From: Tretioscincus oriximinensis
Lineage: Eukaryota; Chordata; Lepidosauria; Squamata; Gymnophthalmidae
Length of the DNA stretch: 64,000 nucleotides
Reading direction: 5' to 3'
Assembly (NCBI GenBank): GCA_022410635.1
Contig: JAJVDF010000001.1
Location: 13,471,976 to 13,535,975 of the forward strand
Shown: positions 1 to 12,506 of the stretch, one piece after another
How the letters are laid out: the number at the start of each line of letters is the position of its first letter
How positions within the stretch are numbered: the stretch's first letter is position 1
Notes under the pieces: generated by a model
Told to the model about the DNA's origin: nothing
Database searches by the model: none
The model's input: only the letters and a program-made list of their open reading frames with translations
Program-made: the position numbers and the translations under genes

Positions 1-1178
1 GTCTTCCTAAAGCAGGCCAATCAGAATCACACTGTAATTCAAATCCAGATGTGAGAAAATAATTAGTTGAAAAGGGCTTGAGCTAAAATGTCCCAAATTG
101 TATTGACAAAACGGTTTAAACAGGAGCATATGACCATTACGTCCTTAGACTGTTGAAAACATGAGACAAAGCCAGATAAAGCACAGGCTTTATTGTGGAG
201 AAACTCAGAACATAATTAGTCCTTGGAACTGCTTTCCTTTTCAGGTCAACAGAAGACGTTTTCATTCCAAATCCATCCTTTTTGTCATCATAAACCCGTG
301 TTCCTAAATAATCAGTTGGAAGAGCTCTTGAGAGTTTAATCTCTTTACTCAATGCAGTGTTTACTAGACTATCCCAGGCAGCTGACTATTCAGCCTCTGC
401 ATGAAGACCATCGATGAAGGGAGACTTATACCTTCATGAGCTAATCTATATCCAGTGACTGATAACTGTCTCTATCAAGTTGCTTCGGCACACATATCTC
501 ACACTGGAATCTCAATGTAGGGAGATATAAAAACCAATCCAACTATTCACATTTGGCTGATATAGGGTAAAATGTCAACTTAACAATGATGAAAGGTAAA
601 AATTGGAGAAAGCAACTTCACATCAAGGATAGGAGTTCTAGAAAAGTGGCTGATTCTGCACATAACCAACAGAACCAGACCAATCCTACTGTCCTCTAAC
701 AAGCCTTCCACCTGCCAGCTTTTAATGGCATAAGTCCTCCTTCCCCTATTAAAACAGATCTACCAATATCTTGGTTTACGAAGCTATTTTGATTACCTCC
801 ACCAAACTACATTCTATATGGATTTGTTGTCTTAAGCAGGCCTCTCTACAGAGTATAGGAGATCATAGAAGAGGTTTAGATCCTATTCCAGAGAAAACTA
901 CAGAAAAGGCCATAAAACATTATATAGTTGTTGCCTGAACTGGGTCCCTTTTGTCTTAGTCTAGTTACATCATCTAAAATTCATCCTTTCATTACTTCTT
1001 TGAACTCCCATCTTCAGTGTCTGGCAATCATCATCATTTGCCTTTGTTAAGCTGACATTTAGTTTGATTCTGGAAATGAACTTCATCAATAATTGGGGAA
1101 TTACTTGTAACTGCCATTCCCTTGCCTATAGCCCCAAGAACACACAGAACTTTCAGCTGTCATTGTTATTTTCAACAG
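1..1178 (+). other. Intron upstream of first visible collagen exon
   Basis: No exon with matching splice sites and phase is visible here. The stretch is AT-rich and ordinary. A minus-strand open frame at about 137-395 begins with TTG rather than ATG in its reported part and matches nothing I recognise. I treat the segment as intron of the collagen gene because the first exon found, at 1,179, has a proper acceptor and therefore needs an upstream intron. Confidence 0.5.
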
Positions 1179-1232
1179 GGGGAGGAAGGCCCAGTTGGTC
1201 AGAAAGGTGAAAAAGGATATGCTGGACTTTCG
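1179..1232 (+). CDS. Collagen triple-helix exon (type XXVIII-like), 54 bp
   Basis: This is an internal exon of exactly 54 bp with a polypyrimidine tract and AG acceptor at 1,177-1,178 and a GTACGT donor from 1,233. It encodes six Gly-X-Y triplets (GEE GPV GQK GEK GYA GLS) in phase 0. Fifty-four bp is the classic exon size for fibrillar-type collagen helices. It is placed with the exons at 2,247, 5,583 and 12,507 because the phases agree and the last exon is a Kunitz domain. Collagens that end in a Kunitz domain include type XXVIII and COL6A3; the short linker favours type XXVIII. Whether this is COL28A1 or a COL28A2-type paralogue cannot be settled from 3' exons alone. Confidence 0.85.
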
Positions 1233-2246
1233 GTACGTGCTTTGCTACTTGATCATTTCTTGGGTATTAGGCAAGTCCTTAGGATTGACCTCCAAGAAGA
1301 AGAGGCTGACATATAAATCTATGTGTTCCAGCATTTTCTTTCTGCAGGCAACTAGATTGTTTCAAATAGCTTTAGATGGCCTAGATACAATCTGTCAAAC
1401 TCATCTATCTGGTTATATGAGATCCTGTTGATCTTTTTAGGGTAACAATAATGTGTTTGGATGTAGAGCAGTTATCTGTTTATTTAATGATGTGGGCTTG
1501 ATCTTACAAACCACATGTAGTACAAACTAATTTTTTGTGTAGCCTCATGCAATCACTGAGTGCTACTGACAGGTATAATGCATACAAAGCATTCCAGTAA
1601 AAATTCCTGGTTTTGTGTGAAGGTATCAAAGGGCTTTGTCCAGAAGAGTACTTGACTTATTATTAGTAGCCATCTTGCACTTATAGAATCAAAAAGCATT
1701 ATTAACTTTGTTAAACTATGCAAAGAGACATGAGATCTTAGAAGTCTGGAATTTCTTGCTTACCAAAACAGAAGTATGCAAGACACACATATACACACTT
1801 CTTCTCATAGGAGCATAAAATGATGGGAAGGATCTCTAGGGTCATCAGGTCCAACATCCTGATCAATGCAGGATTCACTAAACCACCCCAACAGATGGCA
1901 GTCCAATCTCTGTTTGCAGACTTCTATTAAAGAAGAACTAATTGCATTCTGTGGCAACCTAGTTGATTGCCCTTACTATCAGAATGTTTTTTTCTAATAT
2001 CTGATCTGTATTAACTCCCTTGCAGTTTCACCCCATTGCTTCTAGTCCTTGCTTGTGAAAGTAAGACTACAACTGATCCCACAGCACTGAGAAATCCCTT
2101 CAGATATTGTAGCCAACTATCATGTCTCCTCTCAATCTTCACGGACTAAACTTTCCTAAACCCTCTAACCTTCATTGGATATGGTTTGCAGACCATTTGC
2201 CATCTTGATAGCATCTGTGTTCTCTTTTCTTCTTTTATGCCCACAG
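1233..2246 (+). other. Collagen intron
   Basis: This intron follows a phase-0 donor. Its only recognisable content is the CR1 remnant at about 1,805-2,150. No additional exon was seen. Confidence 0.6.
1805..2150 (-). repeat. CR1 LINE 3'-UTR remnant
   Basis: The plus-strand text (GATGGGAAGGATCTCTAGGG, then TCCAAC, CAATGCAGGA and ACAGATGGC) is the reverse complement of an amniote CR1 3' untranslated region. It is old and diverged, without flanking duplications that I can define. It lies inside a collagen intron. Confidence 0.65.
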
Positions 2247-2295
2247 CCAGAAGAAGTGAAGAACATAATCATGGATGAGATGAGTGACAAAGATG
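2247..2295 (+). CDS. Collagen XXVIII-like C-terminal linker exon, 49 bp
   Basis: A strong polypyrimidine acceptor (CCCACAG) precedes position 2,247 and a GTAAGC donor follows 2,295. The exon reads PEEVKNIIMDEMSDKD in phase 0 and ends with one base of the next codon (phase 1). The end of the Gly-X-Y repeat and the switch to an acidic helix-like segment suggest the non-collagenous region after the triple helix. The phase-1 end matches the start of the exons at 4,562 and 5,583. Confidence 0.7.
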
Positions 2296-2939
2296 GTAAG
2301 CAAGTCAACGGAATCACACACACACCGCCCCGTAATGCACAGACAATCTCCTCGACTGTAAATTGGATTAATTTAAATGCCAGCACAGCATCTCTCAGCA
2401 AAGCCAATTTCTCCCTATTAGTTGTAAATGGGTCTGTTTCACCAAGGCAGCTAGCTAGATGAGTTCTTGCCACCACTGGGCACGAGGCCCCTGATGTAAC
2501 CTTGATCTTTCAGATAGAAGCTGTGTTTGTTTCTGGATCTTCACTTTGTGCGAGTTGTCATGGCAAATCCTTTAATTTATTTTCATGCTTCAGTCCCTGG
2601 TTTTTGACACGCCAGTGAACTTGTCATTAAATGATTGTTTTCAGACATTCATGTCTTCCTAGCAAGTGTCTCAGGACAAACTATTTTCTTTTGTGCAATC
2701 TTTCTGAAAGTGCCTTTTAGTAACAGGTAGACCAGGGAAATCCTACACATCACAGAAGACTTTGAAGTATGATCTTGCCTTAAACGTTATTGGGCATTCA
2801 CAAATCAAGGCCCATGAGGAACATTCTTGAACTCCAGACAGTCTAGGTGGAATCTCTGGCACCTTCCCATTATAGGATCTCAGGCAGCAGGATAGAATTA
2901 TTGCCAAGAATCAAGAGAAGGAGAAAGGTTTGCCTTCTG

Positions 2940-3870
2940 TTTGAGATGCCCAAAAGGTGCCTGGAGGCAGTGATGGGCTGGATGGGGGCCAATAAATTGA
3001 AGCTGAATCCAGACAAGACGGAGGTGCTGTGTGTTGGAGCATCCCGGGTTCGTGAAGTGGGGAGGCACCCTGTCCTTGGTGGGGTAGAATTACCCTATAA
3101 GGGACGGGTGCGAAATCTTGGGGTGCTTCTGGACTCTGCACTGACACTTGAAAATCAGGTGGAGGCAGTGGCCAGGAGCGCCTATTTCCAGTTACGTCTG
3201 GTTCGCCAGTTACNGCCACTTCTGAACAGGGATGATNTAGCCACAGTAATCCATGCTCTGGTAACTTCCAGATTGGACTATTGTAATGCGCTCTATATGG
3301 GGCTGCCCTTGAAAACGGTTCGGAAGCTACAGCTGGTGCAGAATGCAGCCGCTAGACTGCTGACAGGGACAGCTGGCCGGACACACAGCACACCGGTCTT
3401 GAAAGAGCTGCACTGGCTGCCCATTCGCTACCGAGCCCAATTCAAGGTTTTGACTTTAACTTACAAGGCCCTAAATAACTTGGGCCCCAAATATCTAAAG
3501 GAATGCCTTCTTCCATACCAACCTGCCCGTGCCTTAAGATCTGCAGGAGAGGCCCTCCTGGTTGTACCACCCCTTTCAACAGCTAGTGGAGTGGGAACCC
3601 AGGATAGGGCCTTCTCAGTGGTTGCCCCTTGTCTTTGGAACAGTCTCCCCCTCGAGGTGCGTCTATCACCATCGTTGTATTCTTTTAGAAGGTCCTTGAA
3701 GACGCACCTCTTTTGCCTGGCCTTTGGCTGAAGAAATGCCATCTCTATCCCTACTTTTAATAATGTTTTATACTTTTGTAATTTTTGTATTGATGTTTTA
3801 CTGTTTTTGCCGCCCTGAGACCTTCGGGTATAGGGCGGGGTATAAGTATAAATAAATAAATAAATAAAAT
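2940..3870 (+). mobile_element. L2-clade LINE, 5'-truncated, C-terminal ORF plus 3' tail
   Basis: An almost uninterrupted frame runs from about 2,945 to 3,731. It encodes the C-terminal part of a reverse-transcriptase polyprotein, with landmarks [45 protein letters not shown] and WNSLPLEVR. Two N positions interrupt it. The stop at 3,729-3,731 is followed by a GC-rich stem (GCCCTGAGACC ... TAGGGCGGGGTATAAGTATA) and an (AAAT)n tail ending near 3,869, the L2 terminus. The endonuclease and catalytic RT core are absent, so this is a dead 5'-truncated copy inside a collagen intron. It is well preserved, so probably fairly recent. Confidence 0.9.
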
Positions 3871-3884
3871 GAATGCCTACCATA

Positions 3885-3965
3885 TAAAACAAAATACTGG
3901 ACTAGGTGGACTATAGTCTGATTCAGCACAACTCCCCTCATGTTCTCATATCTTCTTATGTTATG
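3885..3965 (+). repeat. CR1 LINE 3' terminus (short)
   Basis: The text ACTGGACTAGGTGGACTATA ... GTCTGATTCAGCA ... CTTCTTATGTTATGG is the sense-strand end of a squamate CR1 with its degenerate 8-bp terminal repeat. Only about 80 bp remain, directly abutting the L2 tail. Confidence 0.6.
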
Positions 3966-4561
3966 GCCCGTTCTAAGACCTACCACCAGGAGTCACCAAA
4001 GTATGACTTTATGCTATTGAACTACAAGTCCAATCTTTCATTGTCATGGGAAATCTGATGGGAACTCATTGAAGATATTGTTCAACAGACTGTTACTGGA
4101 ATGATGTAAGGTTTGCCAACATTAAAAAGTTATTGGGGATACAACTATTCCAGAAATGCACTTCTTATGTAAATTCTAAATGCCCAGCAAAATGGCATCA
4201 GAAGTGGTATACGGAACCAATAGCATGTGTTCTGCTGGTATGATATACCAGCCAAAGTTAGCATTCCCTTCTTAGTTTTTTTGGCTTCAGCATTCCACTC
4301 TTAGCATTTCCCCTCAGCTTTTCATTCTTCATATTCCTTGATTACCCGTTACAGTAGAAGAAGATGCACTATTATGAGGGGAGGGGAGGCAGTGCTTTGC
4401 TTCAATAACTCTGTAAAAATTAAAACTCCAAAATCAGCAGATCTACAATGAAAGTAGAAATCTGTAGCTAAGAGAAGGACGGTTCTATGAATAGAACAGG
4501 AATTCTTTGAAAATTGTAACCAAATGCTTTCTAACACATCGCTCTTCTCCCTCTTCCACAG

Positions 4562-4570
4562 CATGTGCAG
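4562..4570 (+). CDS. Possible 9-bp collagen microexon
   Basis: A pyrimidine-rich acceptor (CTTCTCCCTCTTCCACAG) ends at 4,561 and a consensus GTGAGT donor starts at 4,571, leaving only CATGTGCAG between them. Read after the phase-1 end of the 2,247 exon it gives Ala-Cys-Ala plus one base, again phase 1, so it preserves the frame into the 5,583 exon. Microexons this short need transcript support, so I rate it as a candidate. Confidence 0.4.
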
Positions 4571-4924
4571 GTGAGTTGGCAACAGAAGGTTTTATGACAA
4601 ACAAGCTGAGGATAAGTATACAACATTCACACCAAATATTGTTCAGCATTGTTATCTAAAGCAACATTGACACTTTGAGGCAGCAGAAATCAGCAGTGGA
4701 AATGAGAGCTGGAAGTCCAAAGGCTCTTTGATGTTCAACTTTTGGTTTGCATGAAAGCCTGGCAGTACTCTTGTTACATGCAAGAGAGATCAGAATACAA
4801 AGAAGTGGTTATCCTTGCAGCAAGACACTCTTGCTAGCAGGTATGGAAGGAAATTATCATTAGGCGTGTCGTATGAGCTGTTATGAACAATCAATCCTTG
4901 GCAAGTTATTGTTGTCTTGTACAA

Positions 4925-5370
4925 TCAAGGGTGGCACAAAGTCTATTTGACTTTATGGATGCCTCCGTTGGCATCTCTCTGGCAGGAATATAGAAGTAGT
5001 TTGCCTTTGTTGTCTTCCAGAGAGATGCTGGCGATAGAACTGGCAAACCTCTGCTTTTCTGATAGTTTGCTCCATCATTAAGCAACAGCCATTCCCAGAA
5101 TTCCATGGGGATCTCTTCACAGTTTTCTTAGAAGAGGCACACAAGTGGTTTGCCACTGCTTACTTCTGGGGAGAGATTGGGGACTAAAATGACAATCCTC
5201 TGCTTTCCAAGCAATTTACTCTGAGCACCAGATTTCACTGGCAACACTATGCAGGTTTCTTTGCAGAGATGTAGTTTATCATTGCCTTGTTCCAGGGAGA
5301 GGGGATTGAACCAATAATCCTCTGCTTTCCAGGCACTGTAACTCTATGGAGGTTTTTTTAGCAATGGTGA
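4925..5370. repeat. Roughly 140-bp-period degenerate tandem repeat
   Basis: About three degenerate units each carry AGTAGTTTGCC or GTGGTTTGCCACTGC, a GGGAGAG-like run and CAATCCTCTGCTTTCC. The unit starts are near 4,995, 5,135 and 5,265. A second locus with the same motif order lies at about 15,790-16,140, and single units appear near 33,860. The family is not one I can name. Confidence 0.45.
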
Positions 5371-5582
5371 GGAGGTTCATCATTGCCAACTTCCACTCAT
5401 GGAAATGGCCTGTGATACAGTTTAGGAAGAAGGTATTTGTAAAATAATAGTTTTATGTTAGACAAGTTCAAACTTTATGTTGTTGTGCAAAGGTTGCACA
5501 AATTTTGAGGACTTTACATTTCCTCTGAACAGAATATTTCCATCTACTCTTTGTCTCTCCTTTGGTTTTTCCTTCCCCACAG

Positions 5583-5765
5583 GCCAGAACTTTCCCTTGG
5601 CAAATGGATTGTCAGATTCCAATGCAGGTTACTTAGCAGATGATCAGCAGCTGGAAGAAAAGACTTTGTCATCCAAAGATTTGGCCAAACCAGTGTTATT
5701 TGGAGAACTGCGGAACAACACCAAAGCAAATCTGTTTTTGAAAGACTCTCCTACACCTTCTTCAG
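5583..5765 (+). CDS. Collagen XXVIII-like C-terminal linker exon, 183 bp
   Basis: The exon is bounded by a polypyrimidine CCCCACAG acceptor and a GTAACT donor, starts and ends in phase 1, and is open for all 61 codons. The product is polar and low-complexity (GQNFPLANGLSDSN ... EEKTLSSKDL ... LKDSPTPSSG), with one N-glycosylation sequon (NNT). This fits the spacer between the last folded domain and the C-terminal Kunitz domain of a type XXVIII chain. No cysteines occur in it. The next exon recognised also needs phase 1, so nothing in between is required by frame. Confidence 0.7.
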
Positions 5766-7185
5766 GTAACTATTTTCTGAAGGTGGATCAGAAGTAATGC
5801 TACCAAGACTTTCCTATAAGGTGACCTGCAGTGTGAGAGAAACCATACTCCCTATAGCTTAAAACTCCTAATTGGAGCATGGCATAATCAATCCTTTCTG
5901 GAGTAGGTATGTTGAGATTTGTAGTATAGATTATTGTCATGGCATTATGCCTCTCCCTAGTGCCAGGAGGGCTGCTTTCTTTCCTGCCTGTCTTCAAGAA
6001 CTCCAACACACGGGTAAGAATGATGATAGGGCGGACATTTTAAAACATTATTTGCCTTCAAAAAGAAGAGCCATACATATAGCAATCAGTTAGAACAGGT
6101 TCATATTGAACAAAGTCAATAAACAGGCCTCCCTGTTTTTCTGACCTTTTTCACCTCTTCAGGGAGGGAACTATTCCCATTCACTGGAGTAGTAGGTGTT
6201 TCTTACCTTTTGTAGTTTTACTGGCAGAAGCATTCCTTTTTCTAGCCCAGGAACAGGAATACAAAAGCTGTATTCCCTAGTCTCTCTGTGTTGTACATGC
6301 CTGACTGACTTCTCAGTACTGTTATTGGGTGGAAACATACCATGTGATTTTTTATTTTTATGTTTTATTTTATGGAGAGCATTAGTTTGATATTGAGCCT
6401 CTCTCTGGAAGCAGATGATGGCAAATCATTTTTGTATCTCAGCCAAGAACTCAGTCCATGCACTCAGCCAGGAGTCGGTTATGACTTGATGGTACCCAAC
6501 ATCAACAACAGTATCAGAAGAACACAGAGTAACTATTTTTGATTATAAGAAAAAGCATAGATTTCTTGTTGATTTAAACACTGGACAAGACAATTGTCAA
6601 GCTCAGCAAAAATGGGAAATGAGGGATCTAAATGTACAGTATTACTATGTACAGTATTACTTTGCTGGTTTAAGGTGTTCAGTAGTCCATATTGTCTCTG
6701 TGGACTAGTGCTGATAGAAATCAAATTTGAGTGCAGAACACTATAAACTGAATTAGTGGTAGATCACATTAATTGGGTCTACATCCATGCTAAAGTCACT
6801 TAATTCAGTTAAAGCAATGGTGCATATGCTTGTAGACTGGATCCATGGGATCATGGGCTTGTCTGTGAGACGCATACGACATATAACCAATTTGACAAAC
6901 TTACCTTTACATCTTTTTTGCAATTACTTTGCTGGGAAATGCTGTTCTGGAGTGACTTTGAATAAGTACGTTGGGACGTGAACATGCCCAACACAAAGTT
7001 CCCGCTGCATCATCTGCCACAACAACAACACATCTGCATGCCCCACTCCTATTGCTGTTCAATTTACTTCATATAGACATGTTGCTACAGCTAGTCTGGA
7101 TTGACTGAAATGTATCTAGCGAGGTACACGCATAGAGGGTCTTACATAACTTTTGGCTGCATCCTTACAAGATATTTCTACCACT

Positions 7186-7490
7186 ATGGTAGTTACACGA
7201 AGGTCTCAGTCGCTAAGGAAATGGTCTCCCATCTGGGAGATCAGGTTTCGAAGCACTGTGTCAGACATGGGGAGGGGTGAGCACCTTCTCCTAGCCTGTA
7301 GTTCTGGCCAATCCAGCTATTCGAAAGCAAGAATTGCAAGAAATTGCAGCTGACTGCAAGTAGATAAATGGGAACCATCACAGCCTGGTGGGGAAGATAG
7401 AATGTAAGCCTTTGGGCAAAATACCCTTGTAAGGCACTTTGAGTCCCTTTGAAAAGTGAGAAAAGCAGGATATAAGAATCCAGTTCTTCT
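7186..7490 (+). mobile_element. tRNA-derived SINE, sense copy
   Basis: The 5' part resembles a tRNA, with an A-box-like GTCTCAGTCGCTAAGG and a B-box-like GGTTTCGAAG. The body includes GGAACCATCACAGCCTGGTG and GTAAGGCACTTTGAGTCCC, and a (TTC)n-rich tail follows. The same element in reverse lies at 15,462-15,762, so the boundaries are supported by two copies. It is a non-coding pol III element. Confidence 0.65.
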
Positions 7491-8593
7491 TCTCTTCCTC
7501 CTCCTTCTTCTACATCATACATCATGAAGAATCAGACTCATGCAGTTTCAGTAATCCATTCACTACAAACCTCTGTTGTCCCGGATTTTACAACCAGTTC
7601 ATTGTAGGCTTTGTTGTGTCCATGTCAAAGTCGCCATAAGGCGTGCGCTAGTGGGGTAAGAACAGCAAGAACTCTGGCTAGAACTCTGGAGCTCAGATGC
7701 CCAAAGGGGAGCAGCCAATCAGGAACTTGCACAAGTAACATGTTGAGAAATTACCTCAATGTTCAATGTGATGGGAATACAGTTCTTCACAGATTATCGC
7801 TGCAGTAACGTGGACTTACACAGCTACCTGAGGATGGAATCACAATTGGCTTCCATTCGGAATGAAAGAAAGTCTGCGACAAAATGTTCATCAGGATGAG
7901 GCCCTAGAAACTAGTTTCCCCGAGTTTTGTTCCTTGTTCTTAATTTTGAAGTTCTAATGCTCCTTCAAAAATTCTGCAGGCACTTAAGGAACCTGGTGTG
8001 TTTTAATTTAAGCTAGGATATGTGTGAGCTAACAAAGTACACAGGAATCTCATGAAGTACTAAGGAAAAGACAATTAAAGTTAACCCACCTACCAGCTCT
8101 TAATGGCCTGAATCCTCCTTCCCCAAACTGTTGTACNCCCTGATGGCTTTGTGATCAGAAGCTCCGCTCCATTTTAATTGGATGATATAAAGGCTAAATG
8201 TTATGCATCACTTCTCCCTCATCAAAGTACATGAGGTCAAGGCACACAGCTTTACAAATCATCAGTTCATGTTGTCTTTATATTATATGAGTTTGTGATG
8301 GCAACTTTGAAAAAAGAAATTCTGGAGTGTTTTGGATGGTAATTTAATATTCCATGTGCCCTTTGTCAGGTTAACCCATTCCTATGTTCTCTCAGGCATG
8401 TTCTTAGTTGTCTTTTCTTGGGAGAACTAGCTTTGGATGCAGTAGTTTCTGGACCACTTCTGTTACTCAGGCTCTAGTCAAACCTAAGTTTAAATCCAGC
8501 TTCAGTCTCCTTTCATAAAATAAATCATTCAAGTTGAAAGCTGTTTTCTTTTGGCATTCCCTAATTGAGAAAACCTACCTTTGGTTTGATTAC

Positions 8594-8770
8594 AGATGAA
8601 ACCTCTCTATAATAACACAGATGTAACGAAATTCATGGTATAACAAACAAATTTGAAAGACCCGCCAGAGTAATGTTAGTACAATGTTTTTTGTTATAAC
8701 AAAATTTCATTATTACAAGCACATGCACCCGACCCCCTTGGCATTCGTTATAATGTCTATATAAGGAAAG
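8594..8770. repeat. Tigger/pogo-like MITE remnant
   Basis: The left end CAGATGAAACCTCTCTATAA follows a TA. The interior carries repeated GTTATAAC/CGTTATAATG-type motifs, and the right part contains ATTCGTTATAATGTC. This resembles the terminal repeats of Tigger/pogo elements, but the right end is degraded and no TA pair can be fixed. Confidence 0.35.
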
Positions 8771-11700
8771 ACAATTACTAAATACTTTGCAGTTACGTTT
8801 TTCCATTCTGAAAGTGGACTGAAGCGGGATTAAAACTTAGGCGTAACCATGGCCTCAAAAGGTCTTTCTAAACTCCAAGACCATAGTATGGATCAGGGGA
8901 CTGGATCAATCAGGGTTGGTATTCCAGATCACTGTGTGTAGTTGTCTGGATTAGTGTTACTTGGATTGTAGCCACACACATGCTATTAAATAATCCTCAG
9001 ACCAGAAGAACAGGACTGAAAACCACAAAGTCCTGTTCAAAGCCTGTTTTTCTGGTGTTCTTTAGGACTGAGAACAGTTCAATAACTGATCCAACCCATC
9101 GCTCTCTGAAGCTTGCATCCAGGCTAGGAATAAAGGTTTCCAGCCTCAGAAACCCCATTTAATATGCTGCAGAAATAGGTTCCTTGCTAGTCTAGAAATA
9201 CGGAAACATAGATAAAAAGCCCTTAACTGTACAAGGCTTAGTACTTTCAGCAAGCTTATAAATTGTGGTGTTAAGCACCGAAAATGGATCTAAATGTTAT
9301 TAGGATTCTCTTTTGCGGACCAACCCGAGAGGAATATTACTCATCCTCAATCTTTTCCTCTTCAATCCTCACAAATGTGCAAATTTACCACTCTGGCATT
9401 CATCTGCCACCTTCCATCCACAAGGCTACAGAAGCTTCAATTTCCCTCTGATTTAACAGCCCGACCTTGCCTNAACTGTTAAAAGCCATTAAGATTTGGT
9501 TTTATTGCTCCCGATACTTCCGCCACCCGGCAATCGTTTCTGTGACATTTGTATCAAGTACTGCTTGTGCAGGAGAGGAGGAGAAGATTACGTAAACCCA
9601 AAGATTATCAATATTTAAATCATAACTAATTTATTTGCACGTCCTCATTAGCCACAAATTTCCATTTGCTTTCATTGCAGCCGCTCAGACAGAAAAGCAG
9701 GTAATTGATCTGCTTTGGGTCAATCAGAGAGATGATAGTGTCCCATTATATGCTGGAAAATGTGGAATTAAGTGGCATTTGGGGGAATCACTTTTGCTTG
9801 AAAAATGGCCTTTAGAATGACGACTGTGCAGATAAGAATGAAACATGGCTTAATTGGCTCTAAAGAAAATCCCTAGCTTCTGAATGCAGAAAAAGTGATC
9901 CAGTCTTCTTGTCAGAGTGATACACTCAATGCAAAGCCAAAAAACTTCTCGCAAAGAGCCCCCACCCCTCATGCAANGGGGTCTGCATGGCACTTTGCTG
10001 AGATAAAGATATGCTTGTTTGGGATTTCCCCCCAAGTAGCAGAGCTGTACTTCTGTGGCAGAGTACGATAGCAATCTGGTTACCAAATAATGGAATCCAC
10101 AAGTTTTGCTAGCTTCAAACACGTTTGCTAAGTCTAACAGGGTAGGGTTACTGGGACAGAAAACAATAACATCTTTATTAAATACTACATGTTTCTGCCA
10201 CTCTTTGTTCAACCAAAGAGCAAGGACCAATTGCCAACTGCTAAGCATGAGGTCTGGAATAGAGTGCTGCCTGCAAAGGGGACAGGGAGCAAACAAGTTA
10301 TATTTACCCAGTTTTCTTTTTCTGCTGTTCTGCGACAAGCACTTGCAAAAAAACAACACACTTTCAAGTCTGTTCCAGAGTTTTTTCCCTCCCTTTTTCC
10401 CTTCCTTCTCACATCCTATACCCAATGATCTTAACACAACTAGTCCCATCGCTTCCTGGCAAATAGAGAGGGAAGAAATGGGAGCAATGTCAAATTTTAT
10501 TTTCTTGGGCTCAAAGATCACTGATGGCACAATGAAATTCAAAGCCACTTTCTCCCTGGGAGGAAAGTTTATTTAAGAAGTTTATTTAAAAAGTATCATC
10601 TGGACAACAAAGGTATGCATAGTGAAAGCATTTTTTCCAGTAGTAATGTAGGGCTATAAGAGTAGGACCATAAGGAAAACTGAGTGCAAAAGAATTGATA
10701 CTTTTGAACTGTGGTGCCAAAGAAGGCATTTGAGAGTTCCCTGGACTGAAAAGAGAACAAATCGGTCAATATTAAAGGAAATCAATCCTCACTGCTCATT
10801 GGGAGAACAGATACTGAGACAGAAGCCCAAATACTTTGGCCACCTAATGAGAAGATAGGACTCACTGGAAAAGATCCTAGAGCTGGAAAAGACTGAAGAC
10901 AAAAGGAAAAGGAGACAGCCAAGGTGTCAGACATGGTGTCAGGGAAGCAACCAATATGAGTTAGGCAGAGTTGAGGAGGCAGCACAGGACAGGCCCCCCT
11001 GAAGTGCCATAGTTCATGGGGTCATAAAGTGTTTCACAAACTGAACAACAAAACCTGATGATCTCAGCGAAGGTTAGAACAAGTATAAATGAAATATAAA
11101 ATATATACATACTAAAAACAATGCATCTGGACATGCCTGGCACATTACAAGGGAGAGCATCCCTAATACGGCCTTATCTTAGCTACACCTTTATTACTGA
11201 TGGTACAACCAAGAGGGCCTCTCATTAAGATCTGAAGGGAAGGGCAGATCAATATTTCATTCATTTCTGCGGCTGAGGGACAAACTTCTATCACATCCTT
11301 GAATTGAAATGTTTTCCTAGCTGGCAAACAATCTTTTTGGAGATTAAAAAGTAATCTATAAATCATGTTTATCAGATTTAAAGGGGGTTTAGTTAAAAGG
11401 TGAAAGAAAGCTTCTAGGCTTGCTGGTCAATGAAGACTTGGTAAGCACATGTGGATAAACATTAACACTATATCCTAAAATAACATTAGCACTTGGTTTC
11501 TTCAGTTCTGATGGCTGTGTAGAAGAACCTATGACAGCAACTTCTGATTCTATGCAACATTATTTATTTAATGCTTCTCGTTAAAATAATCTTGAAGCAG
11601 TGTATAAAGAATATAAACTGATGAAATTCAAATAGCTATATTAAATCTAGAATGCTGGAAACAAAAGTTCACTCTGGAAAAACCTGCATAAAAAAGAAAG

Positions 11701-12506
11701 ACATTCGGTTGGTACCTAAAGACCAGGAGTGTAGATCCCTTTCAGACATCCAAAAGAAGGCCTGGCTTCTTTTCCATATGGCAACTCAATGTGATGATTA
11801 AAGAAACTGAATGGCAAGTTTTAGAGTGAACCAACTCGGTTTTGAAGGCCTATCAGATGACTTCTCTCTTTTTGAAGTGTATTGCAGTCTTAAGTCAGAT
11901 TCCCAAAAAATGATCCCTAAAAACAGAAGTTTGATCTGTAAACTGCTAATTCACAATAAACAGTAAACTGATCATAGCACAGATAGTTAATCTAAGGCTA
12001 GGTGCACGCAACTTAAAAACCGCTTCAGAGCTATAATCCAGAATATAACAATTGCATGTCCGTGCGCACCAAACATGTATATTCCGTGACTAATGCCCCA
12101 GTTCCATAACATCGCTAATTGATCTCACTGCAGTCCGATAATTTTTTTTTTACTCACAACAGCCAATAGAAGCAACTGCTGCGTTCTCGATTGCTTTAAC
12201 ATCTCACATCTAATTTGTGTACACACATACGCTCATGAGAGTGTGGGGGTTCTCCAGAACAATGCCTGAATATCTGAGCCATAGTTTATTCCAGGAAAAA
12301 TGGCGTTTATTATGTGTTAACTACTGAAAGGCGTTTAGCACTTGTGCCTGAGACTTCCTCACTGTGCTATGAACAAGGTAGAAAAACATTGTGTGCATGC
12401 ATTCATTTTCATTATATTTCATTAATGACCCTTTTGGATGTCCATGAATAAAACCCAAGGCATCACTCCATCCATGAATGCATTGTTGGTTTCTATTCTT
12501 TTGAAG

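Larger units (their letters stand above)
2296..4561 (+). other. Collagen intron with L2 and CR1 insertions
   Basis: This intron of about 2.3 kb is occupied by an L2 LINE copy (about 2,940-3,870) and a CR1 3' end just after it. The remaining sequence, about 3,970-4,560, is AT-rich and shows nothing else. Confidence 0.55.
5766..12506 (+). other. Long last intron of collagen gene
   Basis: About 6.7 kb lie between the linker exon and the Kunitz exon. They contain a tRNA-derived SINE (about 7,186-7,490) and a Tigger-like remnant (about 8,594-8,770). The stretch 9,700-12,500 is AT-rich with no exon, long frame or clear element. A 20-bp AG/GT-bounded segment at 9,681-9,700 breaks phase and was rejected. 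Confidence 0.5.

Noticed and set aside
137..395. Minus-strand open frame (with GTRVYDDKKDGFGMKTSS) as a gene
   Set aside because: No ATG start in the reported frame, no convincing splice partner and no family recognised. It looks somewhat protein-like and might be a retrocopy, but I cannot support it.
2847..3731. 294-codon frame as a host gene
   Set aside because: It is the C-terminal part of an L2 retrotransposon with a typical L2 3' tail.
3840..3870. (AAAT)n direct repeats as a CRISPR-like or regulatory array
   Set aside because: They are the 3' tail of the L2 element; similar tracts elsewhere are also LINE or SINE tails.
9681..9700. 20-bp AG/GT-bounded segment as a collagen exon
   Set aside because: It would enter in phase 1 but leave in phase 0, which breaks the frame into the Kunitz exon at 12,507.
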